DNA from: Burkholderiales bacterium PBB6 | Lineage (GTDB): Bacteria > Pseudomonadota > Gammaproteobacteria > Burkholderiales > Burkholderiaceae_C | Assembly (NCBI GenBank): GCA_002255925.1 | Contig: NKIH01000005.1 | Span: 248,001-312,000, forward strand | DNA: 64,000 nt | Reading direction: 5' to 3' | Shown here: positions 25,514-34,655 of the stretch, piece after piece | How positions within the stretch are numbered: position 1 is the first letter of the stretch | Layout: every line of letters starts with the position of its first letter | Notes under the pieces: generated by a model | The model's database searches: none | What the model saw: the letters and a program-made list of their open reading frames with translations, nothing else | Told to the model about the DNA's origin: nothing | Program-made: the position numbers and the translations under genes

Positions 25514-26611
25514 ATGACCTCAACTCCCATGCACATCGCCGTCGTCGGCGCCGGCCTCGCCGGTGTCACCGCAGCCCGCGCCCTGCATGAGGGCGGCCAT
25601 GCCGTGCAGTTGTTCGACAAATCGCGAGGTGTGGGCGGCCGGATGTCGACCCGCCGCACCAGCTGGACGCCAGACGCACAGCGCGAGCACGCCCTCGCCT
25701 TTGACCACGGCGCGCCGTCATTCACCGCCACTGACCCGGCCTTTGCAGGCTTCATCCAGGATGCCGCCACCTTCGGCTGGGTGGCGCCTTGGGCACCGCG
25801 CATGGCGCCCGCCAGCCGCGCAGAAACAGCGACGCGCTGGGTCGCCAACCCCGACATGCCCGCGCTGTGCCGCCGGTTGGCGGGTGAGCTGCCACTGCAC
25901 CGCAGCGCCACCGTGACCGGCCTGGCCCGCGTGGCTGGCGGCGGCTGGCAAGTGCTGGTGGACCAGGTTGCACACCCCGGCACCTTCGACCGCGTGGTGC
26001 TGGCCATGCCGCCCGCACAGGCCGCCGCGCTGCTGCAGGCCCATGCACCCACCTGGGCAATGGCCGCCCGCGAAGTGGCGATGACGCCTTGCTGGACCGT
26101 GATGGCGGTCTTCCACCAAGCCGCGCCCGAGTGGGACGCGGCCGCCCCGAGCACCGGCCCGATCGCCTGGGCCGCGCGCCAAGGCAGCCAACCGGGCCGT
26201 GATGCACCCGACAACGACGACAACACCGCAACCGCAAGCGACACCCAGAACTGGGTCATCCAGGCCTCAGCCGCCTGGAGCGCCCAGCACCTCGAGGACG
26301 ACGCCGCAACGGTGAGCGCCGCTCTGCTGCAAGCCTTCCAGGCGCTGCCCGGGCTGGCGGCAGCCGAGGTGCAGTGGCAAACCAGCCACCGCTGGCGCTA
26401 CAGCGTGCCGCGCAACGCCCCGTGGGCGGGTGAGTGCACCGCCTGGACCGACGACGCGCTGGGCCTGGGCGTGTGTGGCGACTGGCTGGGCGGCGTGGGT
26501 GTGGAAGGTGCGTGGTTGTCCGCACAGGCGCTGGCCGACGCCTGGTGCGACGCAGACCCCGCAGCGCCCGGCCATTGCCACCCCAGCCCCGCGATGTTTG
26601 AAGCCGCCTGA
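25514..26611 (+). CDS. NAD(P)/FAD-dependent amine-oxidase-like oxidoreductase (COG3380 type)
   Basis: 365 residues. The FAD-binding N-terminus is canonical (HIAVVGAGLAGVTAARALHE at 6-25, then LFDKSRGVGGRMSTRR), and a C-terminal FAD contact is seen in GLGVCGDWLGGVGVEGAWLSA. This is the renalase-like, soluble flavoprotein group often found near photolyase and MerR/LitR-type regulators in other proteobacteria; here a MerR regulator is divergent. No photolyase is adjacent. Substrate unknown. The ATG at 25514 is used; an internal ATG at 25532 directly before HIAVVG is also possible. Confidence 0.87.
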   Translation: MTSTPMHIAVVGAGLAGVTAARALHEGGHAVQLFDKSRGVGGRMSTRRTSWTPDAQREHALAFDHGAPSFTATDPAFAGFIQDAATFGWVAPWAPRMAPASRAETATRWVANPDMPALCRRLAGELPLHRSATVTGLARVAGGGWQVLVDQVAHPGTFDRVVLAMPPAQAAALLQAHAPTWAMAAREVAMTPCWTVMAVFHQAAPEWDAAAPSTGPIAWAARQGSQPGRDAPDNDDNTATASDTQNWVIQASAAWSAQHLEDDAATVSAALLQAFQALPGLAAAEVQWQTSHRWRYSVPRNAPWAGECTAWTDDALGLGVCGDWLGGVGVEGAWLSAQALADAWCDADPAAPGHCHPSPAMFEAA

Positions 26612-26672
26612 GTGAACACGGCGCCACGGCGGCCGAGGTGAAAGTGCCCGCCGTCGCGACGACAATGTCGCC

Positions 26673-27329
26673 ATGCCCCACATGAACTCCCACGGCCAGA
26701 CCATCGCCGTCATCGACTTCGAGACCACCGGCATGGGCCCCCACATGGGCGCCCGGGCCACCGAAATTGCCGTGGTGCTGGTGCGTGATGGCGCCATCGT
26801 CGACCAGTACCAGAACCTGATGTACACCGGCGTGTGGGTGCCGCCCTTCATCGAGCAGCTCACCGGCATCAGCAATGAGATGCTGAGAACCGCACCGCCC
26901 GCAGAAACCGTGATGCGCGAAGTGGCCGCGTTCACGGCCGGTGTGCCGCTGGTGGCGCACAACGCTTCGTTCGACCGCACTTTCTGGCACGCCGAGATGG
27001 CCCGCGCCGGCATGCCGGCCGACCCGGCGCATGAGTTTGCCTGCACGGTGCTGCTGTCGCGCCGCCTGTACCCCGACGCGCCTGACCACAAGCTCGGCAC
27101 CCTGGCGCGGCACCACCACCTGCCGCGTGACGGACGCGCCCACCGGGCGATGTCTGACGCCATGGTCACCGCCCACCTGCTGCTGCGCATGCAGCAAGAC
27201 TTGGGCGAGCGCCACCCCGACCTGCCTGCCCATACCCACCGCAGCCACAGCTTGCTGTGCGCGCTGCAACGCACCCCGAAGCACCAGCTGCAACGCTGCA
27301 TCGAACGCCTCTGCCAGGCCGAAGCCTGA
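26673..27329 (+). CDS. DnaQ-like DEDDh 3'-5' exonuclease
   Basis: 218 residues with a DEDDh exonuclease core: ExoI IAVIDFETTG (D15, E17), ExoII VAHNASFDRTFW, and ExoIII HRAMSDAMVTAHL with the general-base His. This is the fold of the DNA polymerase III epsilon subunit, but the protein is a stand-alone copy without a polymerase-binding tail I can recognise; proofreading, RNase T-like or repair roles are possible. The following MFS gene starts eight bases after its stop. Confidence 0.87.
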   Translation: MPHMNSHGQTIAVIDFETTGMGPHMGARATEIAVVLVRDGAIVDQYQNLMYTGVWVPPFIEQLTGISNEMLRTAPPAETVMREVAAFTAGVPLVAHNASFDRTFWHAEMARAGMPADPAHEFACTVLLSRRLYPDAPDHKLGTLARHHHLPRDGRAHRAMSDAMVTAHLLLRMQQDLGERHPDLPAHTHRSHSLLCALQRTPKHQLQRCIERLCQAEA

Positions 27330-27336
27330 GCACGGC

Positions 27337-28473
27337 ATGCCCATGAACCAGATCGAGCGTGGCCTGTGGGCCAACCGCGTGCAGTTCTTCGTGCTGGGCG
27401 CCCTGATGGGCCACTTCGGCGCCCATGTGGCCAGCATCAAGCAGGTGCATCAGCTGAGTGACGGGCAGCTGGGCCAAGCCCTGCTGGCCGGCGCCTGCGG
27501 CTCAGCCGTCTGCCTGCTGACCGCCGGTACCTTGGTGCAACGCTGGGGCGCCCGGCGCTGCCTGATGGGCGCCGTGGTGGCCACGGGCCTGAGCCTCTCA
27601 GGCCTGTTGCTGGCGCCAAATGTGGCACTGCTGCTGGCGCTGATGGCCGCGTTCGGCGCTGCCACCTCGTTGCTGGACGTGGCCACCAACGCCGAGGGCT
27701 GCGACATCGAAGCCCGCGCCGGCCGCAAGCTGCTGAGCGGCCTGCACGGTATGTTCAGCGTGGGCGGCATGGCGGGCGCCTTGTGGGCCGCGCTGCTGCT
27801 GCAACTGGCCGTGCCGCCCGCCTGGCAGGTGGCCGGCACCGCAACTGCCTTGGTGATGCTGAACCTGGGCGCCAGCCGGTACATGGTGTCCGCGGCTTCG
27901 CATGGCGAAGCCGATGAGGCCCGCTGGCGCTTGCCGCGTGGCTCACTGCTGGTGCTGGGTCTGCTGGCTGCTGCCGGCCTGCTGGCGGAAGGGGCGATGT
28001 ACGACTGGACGGTGGTGTACCTGCGTGACGCGCTCGGCACCAGTGGCGCGGTGGCCGCCCTGGGCTACGCCAGCTTCTGCGCCGCGATGGCTGCAGGCCG
28101 GTTTGGTGGCGATGCACTGCGCACCCGCTTCCACCCTGCCGTGCTGCTGCGGGCCAGTGGCGCCTTGGCCGCCGTGGCCATGGCCGTGGTGCTGCTGATC
28201 GGCCATCCGCTGGCCACCGTACTCGGCTTCGCCGTGGTGGGCCTGGGCCTGGCGAACGTGATTCCGCTGCTGTTCATCGAAGCCAGCCAGCAGCCCGGCA
28301 GCACGCCGGCGGGCGCCATCGCGGCCGTCACCTCGGTGAGTTTTCTCGGCTTTGTCTCTGGCCCGCCGCTGGTGGGGGCGCTGGCACAGGCCAGCTCATT
28401 GCGGCTGGCGCTGGGGGTCATCGTGGCGGCCGCAGTGGCCGTGGCACTGGGCGCACGGGCACTGCGGCACTGA
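27337..28473 (+). CDS. MFS transporter
   Basis: 378 residues from the ATG at 27337 (another ATG six bases later is equally good); about twelve hydrophobic helices. The loop after helix 2 has LVQRWGARRCLMG, equivalent to the MFS GxxxDRxGRR signature, and the second half repeats it as GRFGGDALRTRF. The first residues (IERGLWANRVQFFVLGALMGHFG) and the TNAEGCDIEARAGRKLLSGLHGMFSVGGM stretch resemble the fucose-permease/YbjJ-like subgroup. Substrate not assignable. It may be co-transcribed with the exonuclease gene. Confidence 0.85.
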   Translation: MPMNQIERGLWANRVQFFVLGALMGHFGAHVASIKQVHQLSDGQLGQALLAGACGSAVCLLTAGTLVQRWGARRCLMGAVVATGLSLSGLLLAPNVALLLALMAAFGAATSLLDVATNAEGCDIEARAGRKLLSGLHGMFSVGGMAGALWAALLLQLAVPPAWQVAGTATALVMLNLGASRYMVSAASHGEADEARWRLPRGSLLVLGLLAAAGLLAEGAMYDWTVVYLRDALGTSGAVAALGYASFCAAMAAGRFGGDALRTRFHPAVLLRASGALAAVAMAVVLLIGHPLATVLGFAVVGLGLANVIPLLFIEASQQPGSTPAGAIAAVTSVSFLGFVSGPPLVGALAQASSLRLALGVIVAAAVAVALGARALRH

Positions 28474-28482
28474 GAAGCCCGA

Positions 28483-29331
28483 TCAGCCCTTGGACTTGCG
28501 GGTCGGCACGGCCTCGGGCAGGTCCTTCGGCGCCAGCGCGCGCACCTGCTGAACGAGGTTGTTGTGGGCATCAAGGAAGGCGGCGGCAATCACCTTGCCT
28601 TCGTTGGTATTGCTCCAGCCCATGCCGCCCAAGCCACCGCCCGCGCCCACGGCCAGGCCACCAATGCCCAGGTCGGTGGTGCGCGCTGCGCCAGTAGACG
28701 ACGACAGCTGCTCGGTGGTTTCGTTGTCGGTCAGCAGCAGCACCACCTGCGCCTCCTTGAACTTCACCTGCTCGGCGGCGCCGGCAAATTTGGCCAGGCC
28801 CGGAATGGCGGCGATCACGCCACCGATCTGGCGGCCGGCGTCTTGCTCCGAGAAGGTCAGGCTGGGCACCACGCTGTACTGCGCCATGATGCCGCGGCCC
28901 TTCTTCACATTGCCGTCGGCACGCAGGATGCCCTGATCCTTCAGCTCCTGCTCACGCACGGTGGCCTTCAGGCCGGCATTGCGGTCAACGATGCGGAAGC
29001 AGCCACTCTGCTGCATGATCACCCGCACCAGCGGCAGCGGTGATTCAGGCAAGCCACCGGTGCCGATGCCGGTGTAGCCGCCTTGGTTTTCCACCAGCGA
29101 AACCACCGCCACCGGGGTGTCGCACTTCACCAGCTCACGCGCGGCGTTGCGGGCACCCTCGGGGCCACCAGAGCCGCTGACGATGGAGCCACCTGCGCCC
29201 AGCTCAACGCCCTGCTTGCCGCAGCCCGCCAGCATGGCCGCGGCCAGCAAACCGGCAGGCCAGGCCTTCAACACGCCCGATGCAGGCCACCCACACGCCG
29301 ACCGATTGGCCAGCTGCTTCTCTTGCTTCAT
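28483..29331 (-). CDS. CsgG/HfaB-family outer-membrane lipoprotein
   Basis: 282 residues from the ATG at 29331. A signal peptide ends in the lipobox LAGC (LLAAAMLAGCGKQG), so the mature protein is lipid-anchored. The body follows the CsgG/HfaB pattern: PVAVVSLVENQGGYTG, the SGCFRIVDRNAG strand-turn, a regulatory ATVREQELKDQG segment, and a C-terminal glycine-rich stretch GIGGLAVGAGGGLGGMGW. CsgG forms secretion pores for curli; this protein has no csg neighbours, so a general surface-assembly role is as much as can be said. The frame extends to 29382 but the added N-terminus would bury the signal peptide. Confidence 0.78.
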   Translation of the reverse strand: MKQEKQLANRSACGWPASGVLKAWPAGLLAAAMLAGCGKQGVELGAGGSIVSGSGGPEGARNAARELVKCDTPVAVVSLVENQGGYTGIGTGGLPESPLPLVRVIMQQSGCFRIVDRNAGLKATVREQELKDQGILRADGNVKKGRGIMAQYSVVPSLTFSEQDAGRQIGGVIAAIPGLAKFAGAAEQVKFKEAQVVLLLTDNETTEQLSSSTGAARTTDLGIGGLAVGAGGGLGGMGWSNTNEGKVIAAAFLDAHNNLVQQVRALAPKDLPEAVPTRKSKG

Positions 29332-29495
29332 TCCGTACCTCTCCTGATGCTGCCTGCGTGCCGCCCCAAGCGGGCCAGGCACGTCCGTGCAGTCTGTGGG
29401 GCGGCACTATAGGGGGCGATGAGGCGCCCGCCCATCCCTCATGGCGGGTGGTGTTGCACGGCATGTAACCAACCGTCTCAGGCGGGTGGCAGACC

Positions 29496-32400
29496 TCAGG
29501 AACCAGCCGTCACCACCGGAATGCCCTTGAGCTGTCCGGCGCTGGCCACCTTGGGCTGCGGGCGCGGGTGGCGCGCCGGGTCCAGCCGGTGCAGCAGTTC
29601 GGCCTCGCGCGCCTGGGCCATCGCCACATTGGCCAGCTTCACATGGCCGAAGCCGCGCATCTGCAGCGGCACGGCGGCCAGTTGCAGGGCCAACGGATGC
29701 TGCTCAGGCGTCAGGCCGGGCAGCAGCGCCAGCACCTGCTGCTCGAAGCGGTCGATCAAGGCGCGCTCCATGCGGCGCTCTTCAGTGCGCCCAAACACAT
29801 CCAGGCGGCTGCCGCGCAGCGCCTTGCCCTTGGCCAGCACCGCCATTGCCCGCAGCAGCCAGGGCCCGAGCGTCACCTTGCGGGGCGGCTGCCCGTCACG
29901 GCTGCGGCTCAGCAGCGGCGGAGCCATGTGGAAGGCGAGTTGCAGATCGCCCTCGAACTGGTGGCTCAGGGCGGCCTGGAACTGCCCGTCGGTATAGAGC
30001 CGCGCCACCTCGTACTCGTCCTTGTAGGTCATCAGCTTCAGCGCGCTGCGGGCTACCGCACGGGCCAGCGGCTGGGCACCAATGCCGAGCGCCGCTTCGC
30101 GCTGGGCCACCTGGGTCACCAGCGCGGCCCAGCGCTGCGCCCAGCGCTCGTCCTGATACGCCGTGAGCTGCGCCACGCCTCGCGCCATCAACGCGGGCAG
30201 GCTGTCATCCACGGGCGCTGCGGCGGGCTCGGCACCGAGCGTGGCCAGCGCTGCTGGTTGGCCCGCGGCCAGACGCCCCAGGCTGAAGGCCTGCAGATTG
30301 GCGGGCACGGCCACGCCGTTGAGTTCGATCGCGCGGTGCATCGCCGCCAGGCTCAAGGGCACCAGACCGCGCTGCCAGGCATAGCCCATGGCCAGCACGT
30401 TGGCCGTCACGGTGTCGCCGAGAAAATCTTCGGCCAGTTGCTGGGCATCGAAAGTCTCTACCTGCTCATCGCCCGCCACGTGGCGCATCTTGGCCAGCAG
30501 CAGGTCCACTTTCAGGCTCGCATCGGGGTTGCGCAGGGATTCGGCCACTGGAATCTCGTGCACGTTCGCCAGCACCCGGGTGCGGCCGTGGCGCACGGTT
30601 TGCAGTGCATCGGCTGACGCGCCCACCACCACATCACAGGCCAGCAGTGCGTCAGCTTGCTGGGTGTCGATGCGCACCTGGTTCAGGCGCTCAGGCACAT
30701 CGGCCAGGCGCACGAAGCTGAGCACCGAGCCGCCCTTCTGCGCAAAGCCCATGAAGTCCAGCACGCTGGCGCTCTTGCCTTCCAGGTGGGCCGCCATGGC
30801 AATCACTGCGCCCACCGTCACCACGCCAGTGCCGCCCACGCCGGTCACCAGCAGGTCGTACGGGCCGGTCCAGGCATGCGGCGCCGGCAGGGCCAGGGCC
30901 GCCACATGGGCGTCAAAGGCCGCCTTGCCGGTAGACAACGCCCCGCTGCGCTTGCGCAAGCGCCCGCCCGTCACGCTGACGAAGCTCGGGCAGAAGCCCT
31001 GCGCACACGAATAGTCCTTGTTGCACGCGGTCTGGTCGATCTTGCGCTTGCGGCCCTGCGGGGTTTCCTGCGGCAGCACGGCCACGCAGTTGCTCTGCAC
31101 CGTGCAGTCGCCGCAGCCTTCGCACACCGCGTCGTTGATGAACAGGCGACGCGCCGGGTCAACCAGCTCGCCCTTCTTGCGGCGGCGGCGCTTTTCGGCG
31201 GCGCAGGTTTGCTCGTAGATCAGCACCGTCACGCCGTCGATCTCGCGCAGCTCGCGCTGCACCTCGTCCAGCTTGGCGCGGTCATGGAACTGCGTGCCGG
31301 CCGGGAAGCTGCCGTGCTGGCTGTCGTACTTGGTGATGTCGTCGCTCACCACCACCACGCGGCGCACGCCTTCGCTTTCCACCTGGCGCGCAATCGCGTC
31401 CACGGTGATGACGCCGTCGACCGGTTGGCCGCCCGTCATGGCCACCGCGTCGTTGAACAGGATCTTGTAGGTGATGCGCGCCTTGGCCGCCACGGCTTGC
31501 CGGATGGCCAGATAGCCCGAGTGGTAGTAGGTGCCGTCGCCCAGGTTCTGGAACACATGCGGCGTGCGGGTGAACATGGCGTGGCTGACCCAGTCCACGC
31601 CCTCGCCGCCCATCTGGATCAAACCAGCGGTGCTGCGGTCCATCCAGTTGGCCATGAAGTGGCAGCCGATGCCGGCCCGCGCGGTGGAGCCTTCCGGCAC
31701 CTTGGTGGAGGTGTTGTGCGGGCAGCCGGCGCAGAAGTACGGCAGGCGGCGCACGCTGTCGCTGTCGTTGCTGAGCAGCGCGGGCAAGGTGAAATCACGC
31801 ACATGCTGCAGGTGGTCGCCGATCACCGGGCTGGCTGCAAAGTGCCTATCAATCCAGTGCGCCACCAGCTCGATCAGTCGCGAGGGCCGCAGCTCACCCA
31901 CGGCTGACACCAGCGGCTGCCCCGCCGCGTCCTTCTTGCCGATGATGACCGGGCGCTGCGCCGCCGGTGCGTTGTAGAACAGCTCACGCAGTTGCTGCTC
32001 CACCACCGCGCCCTTTTCCTCGATCACCAGCAGCTCTTTGAGGCCCTGGGCAAAGGCCGTCATGCGGGTGGTTTCGATCGGATAGCTCAGCCCCACCTTG
32101 TAGAGCCGCACGCCCACTTCAGCCAGCATGTCGGGCGTGATCTCAAGCCGACGCAGCACCTCCATCAAATCCAGGTGGGCCTTGCCGCAGGTGACGATGC
32201 CCACCGTGGCTTGCGGGCTGTTGATCACCAGCTTGTCGATGCTGTTGATGCGCGCAAACGCAGCCACCGCGCTCAGCTTGTCCATCAGCCGCGTCTCGAT
32301 GCGCAGCGAAGGCAGGTCAGGCCAGCGGTAATGCAGGCCGTCGATCGGGTCAATGTGGCCGGTGGCGGCGCGCACGGCATCTGCGCTCTTCCAGCTGGCC

Positions 32401-33113
32401 GCACGGGCCTGCACATCGTCCAGGTTCACGGTGGCGCCGCTTTCCACCACTTCTGACAAGGCTGTGAAACCAACCCAGCCGCCGCTGAACCGCGAGAGTG
32501 CGTAGCCGTACAGGCCGAACTCCAGATATTCGGCGATGGTGGCGGGCGACACCACCGGCATGTGCCAGCTCTGCATGGCCTGGTCACTTTGGTGCGGCAT
32601 CGACGACGACACGCAGCCGTGGTCATCACCTGCCACCACCAACACGCCGCCATGGGGCGAGCTGCCGTAGGCGTGGCCGTGCTTCAGGGCATCACCGGCC
32701 CGGTCAACGCCCGGGCCTTTGCCGTACCACATGGCAAACACGCCATCGACCGTGCGCTGGGGGTCACTTTCCACCCGCTGCGTGCCCAGCACCTGCGTGG
32801 CGGCCAGCTCTTCATTGATGGCCGGCACGAACCGGATGCCCGCGTCCTTGAAGCGCGGCCCGGCCTTCCAGATGGCCTGGTCCACCATGCCCAGCGGAGA
32901 GCCGCGGTAGCCGCTGATGAAACCCTGGGTGTTCAGGCCCGCAGCCTCATCACGCTGGCGCTGCATGCGCATCAGCCGCAGCAAGGACTGCGTGCCCGTG
33001 AGGAACACCACGCCCGAATCAGCCCACAGGCTGTCAATCAACTGGTAGCTGGGGCGGGCGATGCTGGTGGTGTCGAGCAGGGTGTCAGGCAGGGTCGGGT
33101 TCATGGGCGGCAT
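29496..33113 (-). CDS. Indolepyruvate ferredoxin oxidoreductase family protein (fused alpha/gamma subunits)
   Basis: 1205-residue fused 2-oxoacid oxidoreductase. Order: N-terminal pyrimidine/PP domains (FISGYRGSPLGMVDQAI; EELAATQVLGTQRVE), a central TPP-binding region (GGEGVDWVSHAMFTRTPHVFQNLGDGTYYHSG, NDAVAMTGGQP), a cysteine cluster VCEGCGDCTVQSNC with a further CNKDYSCAQGFC for iron-sulphur binding, then the gamma domain (VTGVGGTGVVTVGAVIAMAAHLEG). It oxidatively decarboxylates aryl- or branched-chain 2-oxo acids to acyl-CoA in amino-acid catabolism. Such fused forms are common in aerobic Proteobacteria. An Lrp/AsnC regulator diverges from it. A second ATG at 33104 is an alternative start. 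Confidence 0.95.
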   Translation of the reverse strand: MPPMNPTLPDTLLDTTSIARPSYQLIDSLWADSGVVFLTGTQSLLRLMRMQRQRDEAAGLNTQGFISGYRGSPLGMVDQAIWKAGPRFKDAGIRFVPAINEELAATQVLGTQRVESDPQRTVDGVFAMWYGKGPGVDRAGDALKHGHAYGSSPHGGVLVVAGDDHGCVSSSMPHQSDQAMQSWHMPVVSPATIAEYLEFGLYGYALSRFSGGWVGFTALSEVVESGATVNLDDVQARAASWKSADAVRAATGHIDPIDGLHYRWPDLPSLRIETRLMDKLSAVAAFARINSIDKLVINSPQATVGIVTCGKAHLDLMEVLRRLEITPDMLAEVGVRLYKVGLSYPIETTRMTAFAQGLKELLVIEEKGAVVEQQLRELFYNAPAAQRPVIIGKKDAAGQPLVSAVGELRPSRLIELVAHWIDRHFAASPVIGDHLQHVRDFTLPALLSNDSDSVRRLPYFCAGCPHNTSTKVPEGSTARAGIGCHFMANWMDRSTAGLIQMGGEGVDWVSHAMFTRTPHVFQNLGDGTYYHSGYLAIRQAVAAKARITYKILFNDAVAMTGGQPVDGVITVDAIARQVESEGVRRVVVVSDDITKYDSQHGSFPAGTQFHDRAKLDEVQRELREIDGVTVLIYEQTCAAEKRRRRKKGELVDPARRLFINDAVCEGCGDCTVQSNCVAVLPQETPQGRKRKIDQTACNKDYSCAQGFCPSFVSVTGGRLRKRSGALSTGKAAFDAHVAALALPAPHAWTGPYDLLVTGVGGTGVVTVGAVIAMAAHLEGKSASVLDFMGFAQKGGSVLSFVRLADVPERLNQVRIDTQQADALLACDVVVGASADALQTVRHGRTRVLANVHEIPVAESLRNPDASLKVDLLLAKMRHVAGDEQVETFDAQQLAEDFLGDTVTANVLAMGYAWQRGLVPLSLAAMHRAIELNGVAVPANLQAFSLGRLAAGQPAALATLGAEPAAAPVDDSLPALMARGVAQLTAYQDERWAQRWAALVTQVAQREAALGIGAQPLARAVARSALKLMTYKDEYEVARLYTDGQFQAALSHQFEGDLQLAFHMAPPLLSRSRDGQPPRKVTLGPWLLRAMAVLAKGKALRGSRLDVFGRTEERRMERALIDRFEQQVLALLPGLTPEQHPLALQLAAVPLQMRGFGHVKLANVAMAQAREAELLHRLDPARHPRPQPKVASAGQLKGIPVVTAGS

Positions 33114-33165
33114 TGTTCGCCGCCCTGCCCCGGAAAGCCTTCTTCAATGCCACCGGGTTAGCACC

Positions 33166-33233
33166 GAATTCAGGAGAATTCATCGCTGATAACCTCGGTT
33201 TGATTGATGGATTTTCCTCACATTCAATGAATG
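33166..33233. promoter_or_regulatory. Operator candidates in the ior / Lrp divergent region
   Basis: Two elements lie in the 166-base divergent promoter. GAATTC occurs twice with a four-base spacer (33166-33171 and 33176-33181), and CATTC-AAT-GAATG (33221-33233) is a perfect dyad. Both match the AT-rich, repeated, dyad character of Lrp/AsnC targets. They are well placed to let the 33280 regulator control itself and the oxidoreductase gene. Confidence 0.5.
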
Positions 33234-33279
33234 ATGGAAATTCAGCCTGACTGCACCCCCATCAACATCCACAGCCACG

Positions 33280-33807
33280 ATGTCAGACCAACCCACCCTC
33301 GACCGCTACAGCCTGCACATCCTCACCGAGCTGCAACGCGATTCGCGCCAGACCGTGCAGCAACTCGCCGACGCCGTGGGCCTGTCGCCCACGCCTTGCT
33401 GGAACCGCATCAAGGAGATGGAGGCGGCCGGGGTCATCAAGGGCTACACGGCGCTGGTTGACCGGGAAAAGGTGGGGCTGAACCTCGCGGTCATCGTCGA
33501 GGCGAACCTCAGCCAGCACAGCGAAGAGCTGGTGCGGCGCTTCGAGGAAGCGGTGGCCACCAGCCCGCAGATCGTGCGCTGCCTGTCGACCACCGGCCAG
33601 GCCGACTACATCATGACGGTGCTCGTGGCCGACATCAAAGCCTACGAGCAGTTCCTGCACGACACCATCTTCAAACTGCCCGGCGTCACCCATGTGCGCT
33701 CAAGCATCGTGCTGCGCGAGCTGAAGGCCGAAGTGCGCCTGCCTGTGCCGCCGGCCAGCCCGCACGCGGCGCCGCTGCGGGCGGCGCGCAAGCGGGCGAA
33801 GGGGTGA
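33280..33807 (+). CDS. Lrp/AsnC-family transcriptional regulator
   Basis: 175 residues. The N-terminal HTH is LDRYSLHILTELQRDSRQTVQQLADAVGLSPTPCWNRIKEMEAAGVI, an Lrp signature; the C-terminal RAM/ligand domain includes SLxxTTGQADYIMTVLVADIKAYEQFL and VTHVRSSIVLRELK. These regulators respond to amino acids. Being divergent from the indolepyruvate oxidoreductase gene, it probably senses an aromatic or branched-chain amino acid and controls its breakdown. The tail is Pro/Arg-rich. It is the last high-GC gene before the cassette array. Confidence 0.92.
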   Translation: MSDQPTLDRYSLHILTELQRDSRQTVQQLADAVGLSPTPCWNRIKEMEAAGVIKGYTALVDREKVGLNLAVIVEANLSQHSEELVRRFEEAVATSPQIVRCLSTTGQADYIMTVLVADIKAYEQFLHDTIFKLPGVTHVRSSIVLRELKAEVRLPVPPASPHAAPLRAARKRAKG

Positions 33808-34156
33808 CGGCGCGTGGTGGCTGGCTCGTTGTGCCGGCGACCTCCAAGTTTTGACAGCCGGGCGTCGGCTCTGACAACTCGGTGCCAGCGTGGAGCGCAT
33901 TCGTTTGCCGAATTCCCTCAACTGAAAGTGGTCGGCAAGGCGCGCAGGTGCGGGGCGTCATGGCCTCTCGCCACAAGCGTGGATCTCGGCGAGAACTTGT
34001 AACAACGCGCTGCTTTTGTCGGAAATTTAATGCTGGTTGAATACGATGTCGAACGGGGGAAATTGTTTATGCGACAGACACTTAGTTGCACTCACCTAGT
34101 CGATTTTAGGGAGCAGCCTGCCTGGTTAGGTGGCGTATGCTGTCTGTGTAGAACAC
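33808..34156. other. Non-coding left flank of the cassette array
   Basis: About 350 bases without a convincing gene. The first half keeps chromosomal base composition; from about 34000 the sequence becomes clearly AT-richer. No piece of an integrase or transposase is recognisable in any frame. GTTAGGT at 34125-34131 and GTTAAGC at 34157-34163 both match the GTTRRRY core used by integron integrases, so the end of this stretch could be a remnant attI or the leftover half of an attC site. Confidence 0.55.
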
Positions 34157-34175
34157 GTTAAGCGTCAAGAGCCTC

Positions 34176-34589
34176 ATGTTCGCAATTGAATCGACCAATT
34201 CGAAGGGCTGGCGTTGGATTTCCGGCCTAGTCGCTACCCGAGCGGAGGCTGAACTTAATGTGTCAGCAGTTCCAGAATCGGGACGACACTTTCACAAGAT
34301 CGTGGACGTGCCGATAAGAGCATTTCCGGTTTTTCTGGTCGAGACCAACGGGTTTGAATTCGGAGGAATTGAGTTCGTGCGCCAACGACTTCGCCAAATC
34401 GAGCCGTCCGATGACCAAGACACCGTTCACTTCAATGTTTACGCCTTCACCTCTCGCTTCCTCCCCAAAGTGCCGGGGCGGGATGAAATGGGTGGAGTTC
34501 TTCACTGGCATGTCACCAACGACACGCTTACGTCACCGCGGGCAGAAGTGTTCGAGGCCGAACTGGCTGACATAGCGAATGACGCTTAA
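34176..34589 (+). CDS. Cassette 1 protein, unknown function
   Basis: 137 residues, soluble-looking, with no signal peptide or membrane helix and no motif I recognise. Mixed beta/alpha composition; an acidic C-terminus (AEVFEAELADIAND). The ATG is 19 bases after the left cassette core site, with no good ribosome site, and the TAA stop lies inside the R'' box of attC1. Base composition is lower in GC than the chromosome. Function cannot be inferred. Confidence 0.8.
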   Translation: MFAIESTNSKGWRWISGLVATRAEAELNVSAVPESGRHFHKIVDVPIRAFPVFLVETNGFEFGGIEFVRQRLRQIEPSDDQDTVHFNVYAFTSRFLPKVPGRDEMGGVLHWHVTNDTLTSPRAEVFEAELADIANDA

Positions 34590-34652
34590 CCTTTCATTGC
34601 AGCGGACCCGCGTCAGCTGCGCTGGCGGGCCCGCTGAATTTAAACGTTAGCC
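34584..34652 (+). repeat. attC1 recombination site
   Basis: R'' GCTTAAC (34584-34590), near-palindromic arms AGCGGACCCGC / GCGGGCCCGCT (one mismatch), R' GTTAGCC (34646-34652). 69 bases. R'' is the complement of GTTAAGC at the left edge of cassette 1, so the site belongs to that cassette. Its short GCGGACCCG arm differs from attC2-4. Confidence 0.88.
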
Positions 34653-34655
34653 GTC

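Noticed and set aside
33808-34156. Short frames (for example 33814-34002 and 33686-33976) as a decayed integrase
   Set aside because: No integrase box or tyrosine-recombinase motif; amino acid composition is that of random GC-rich frames.
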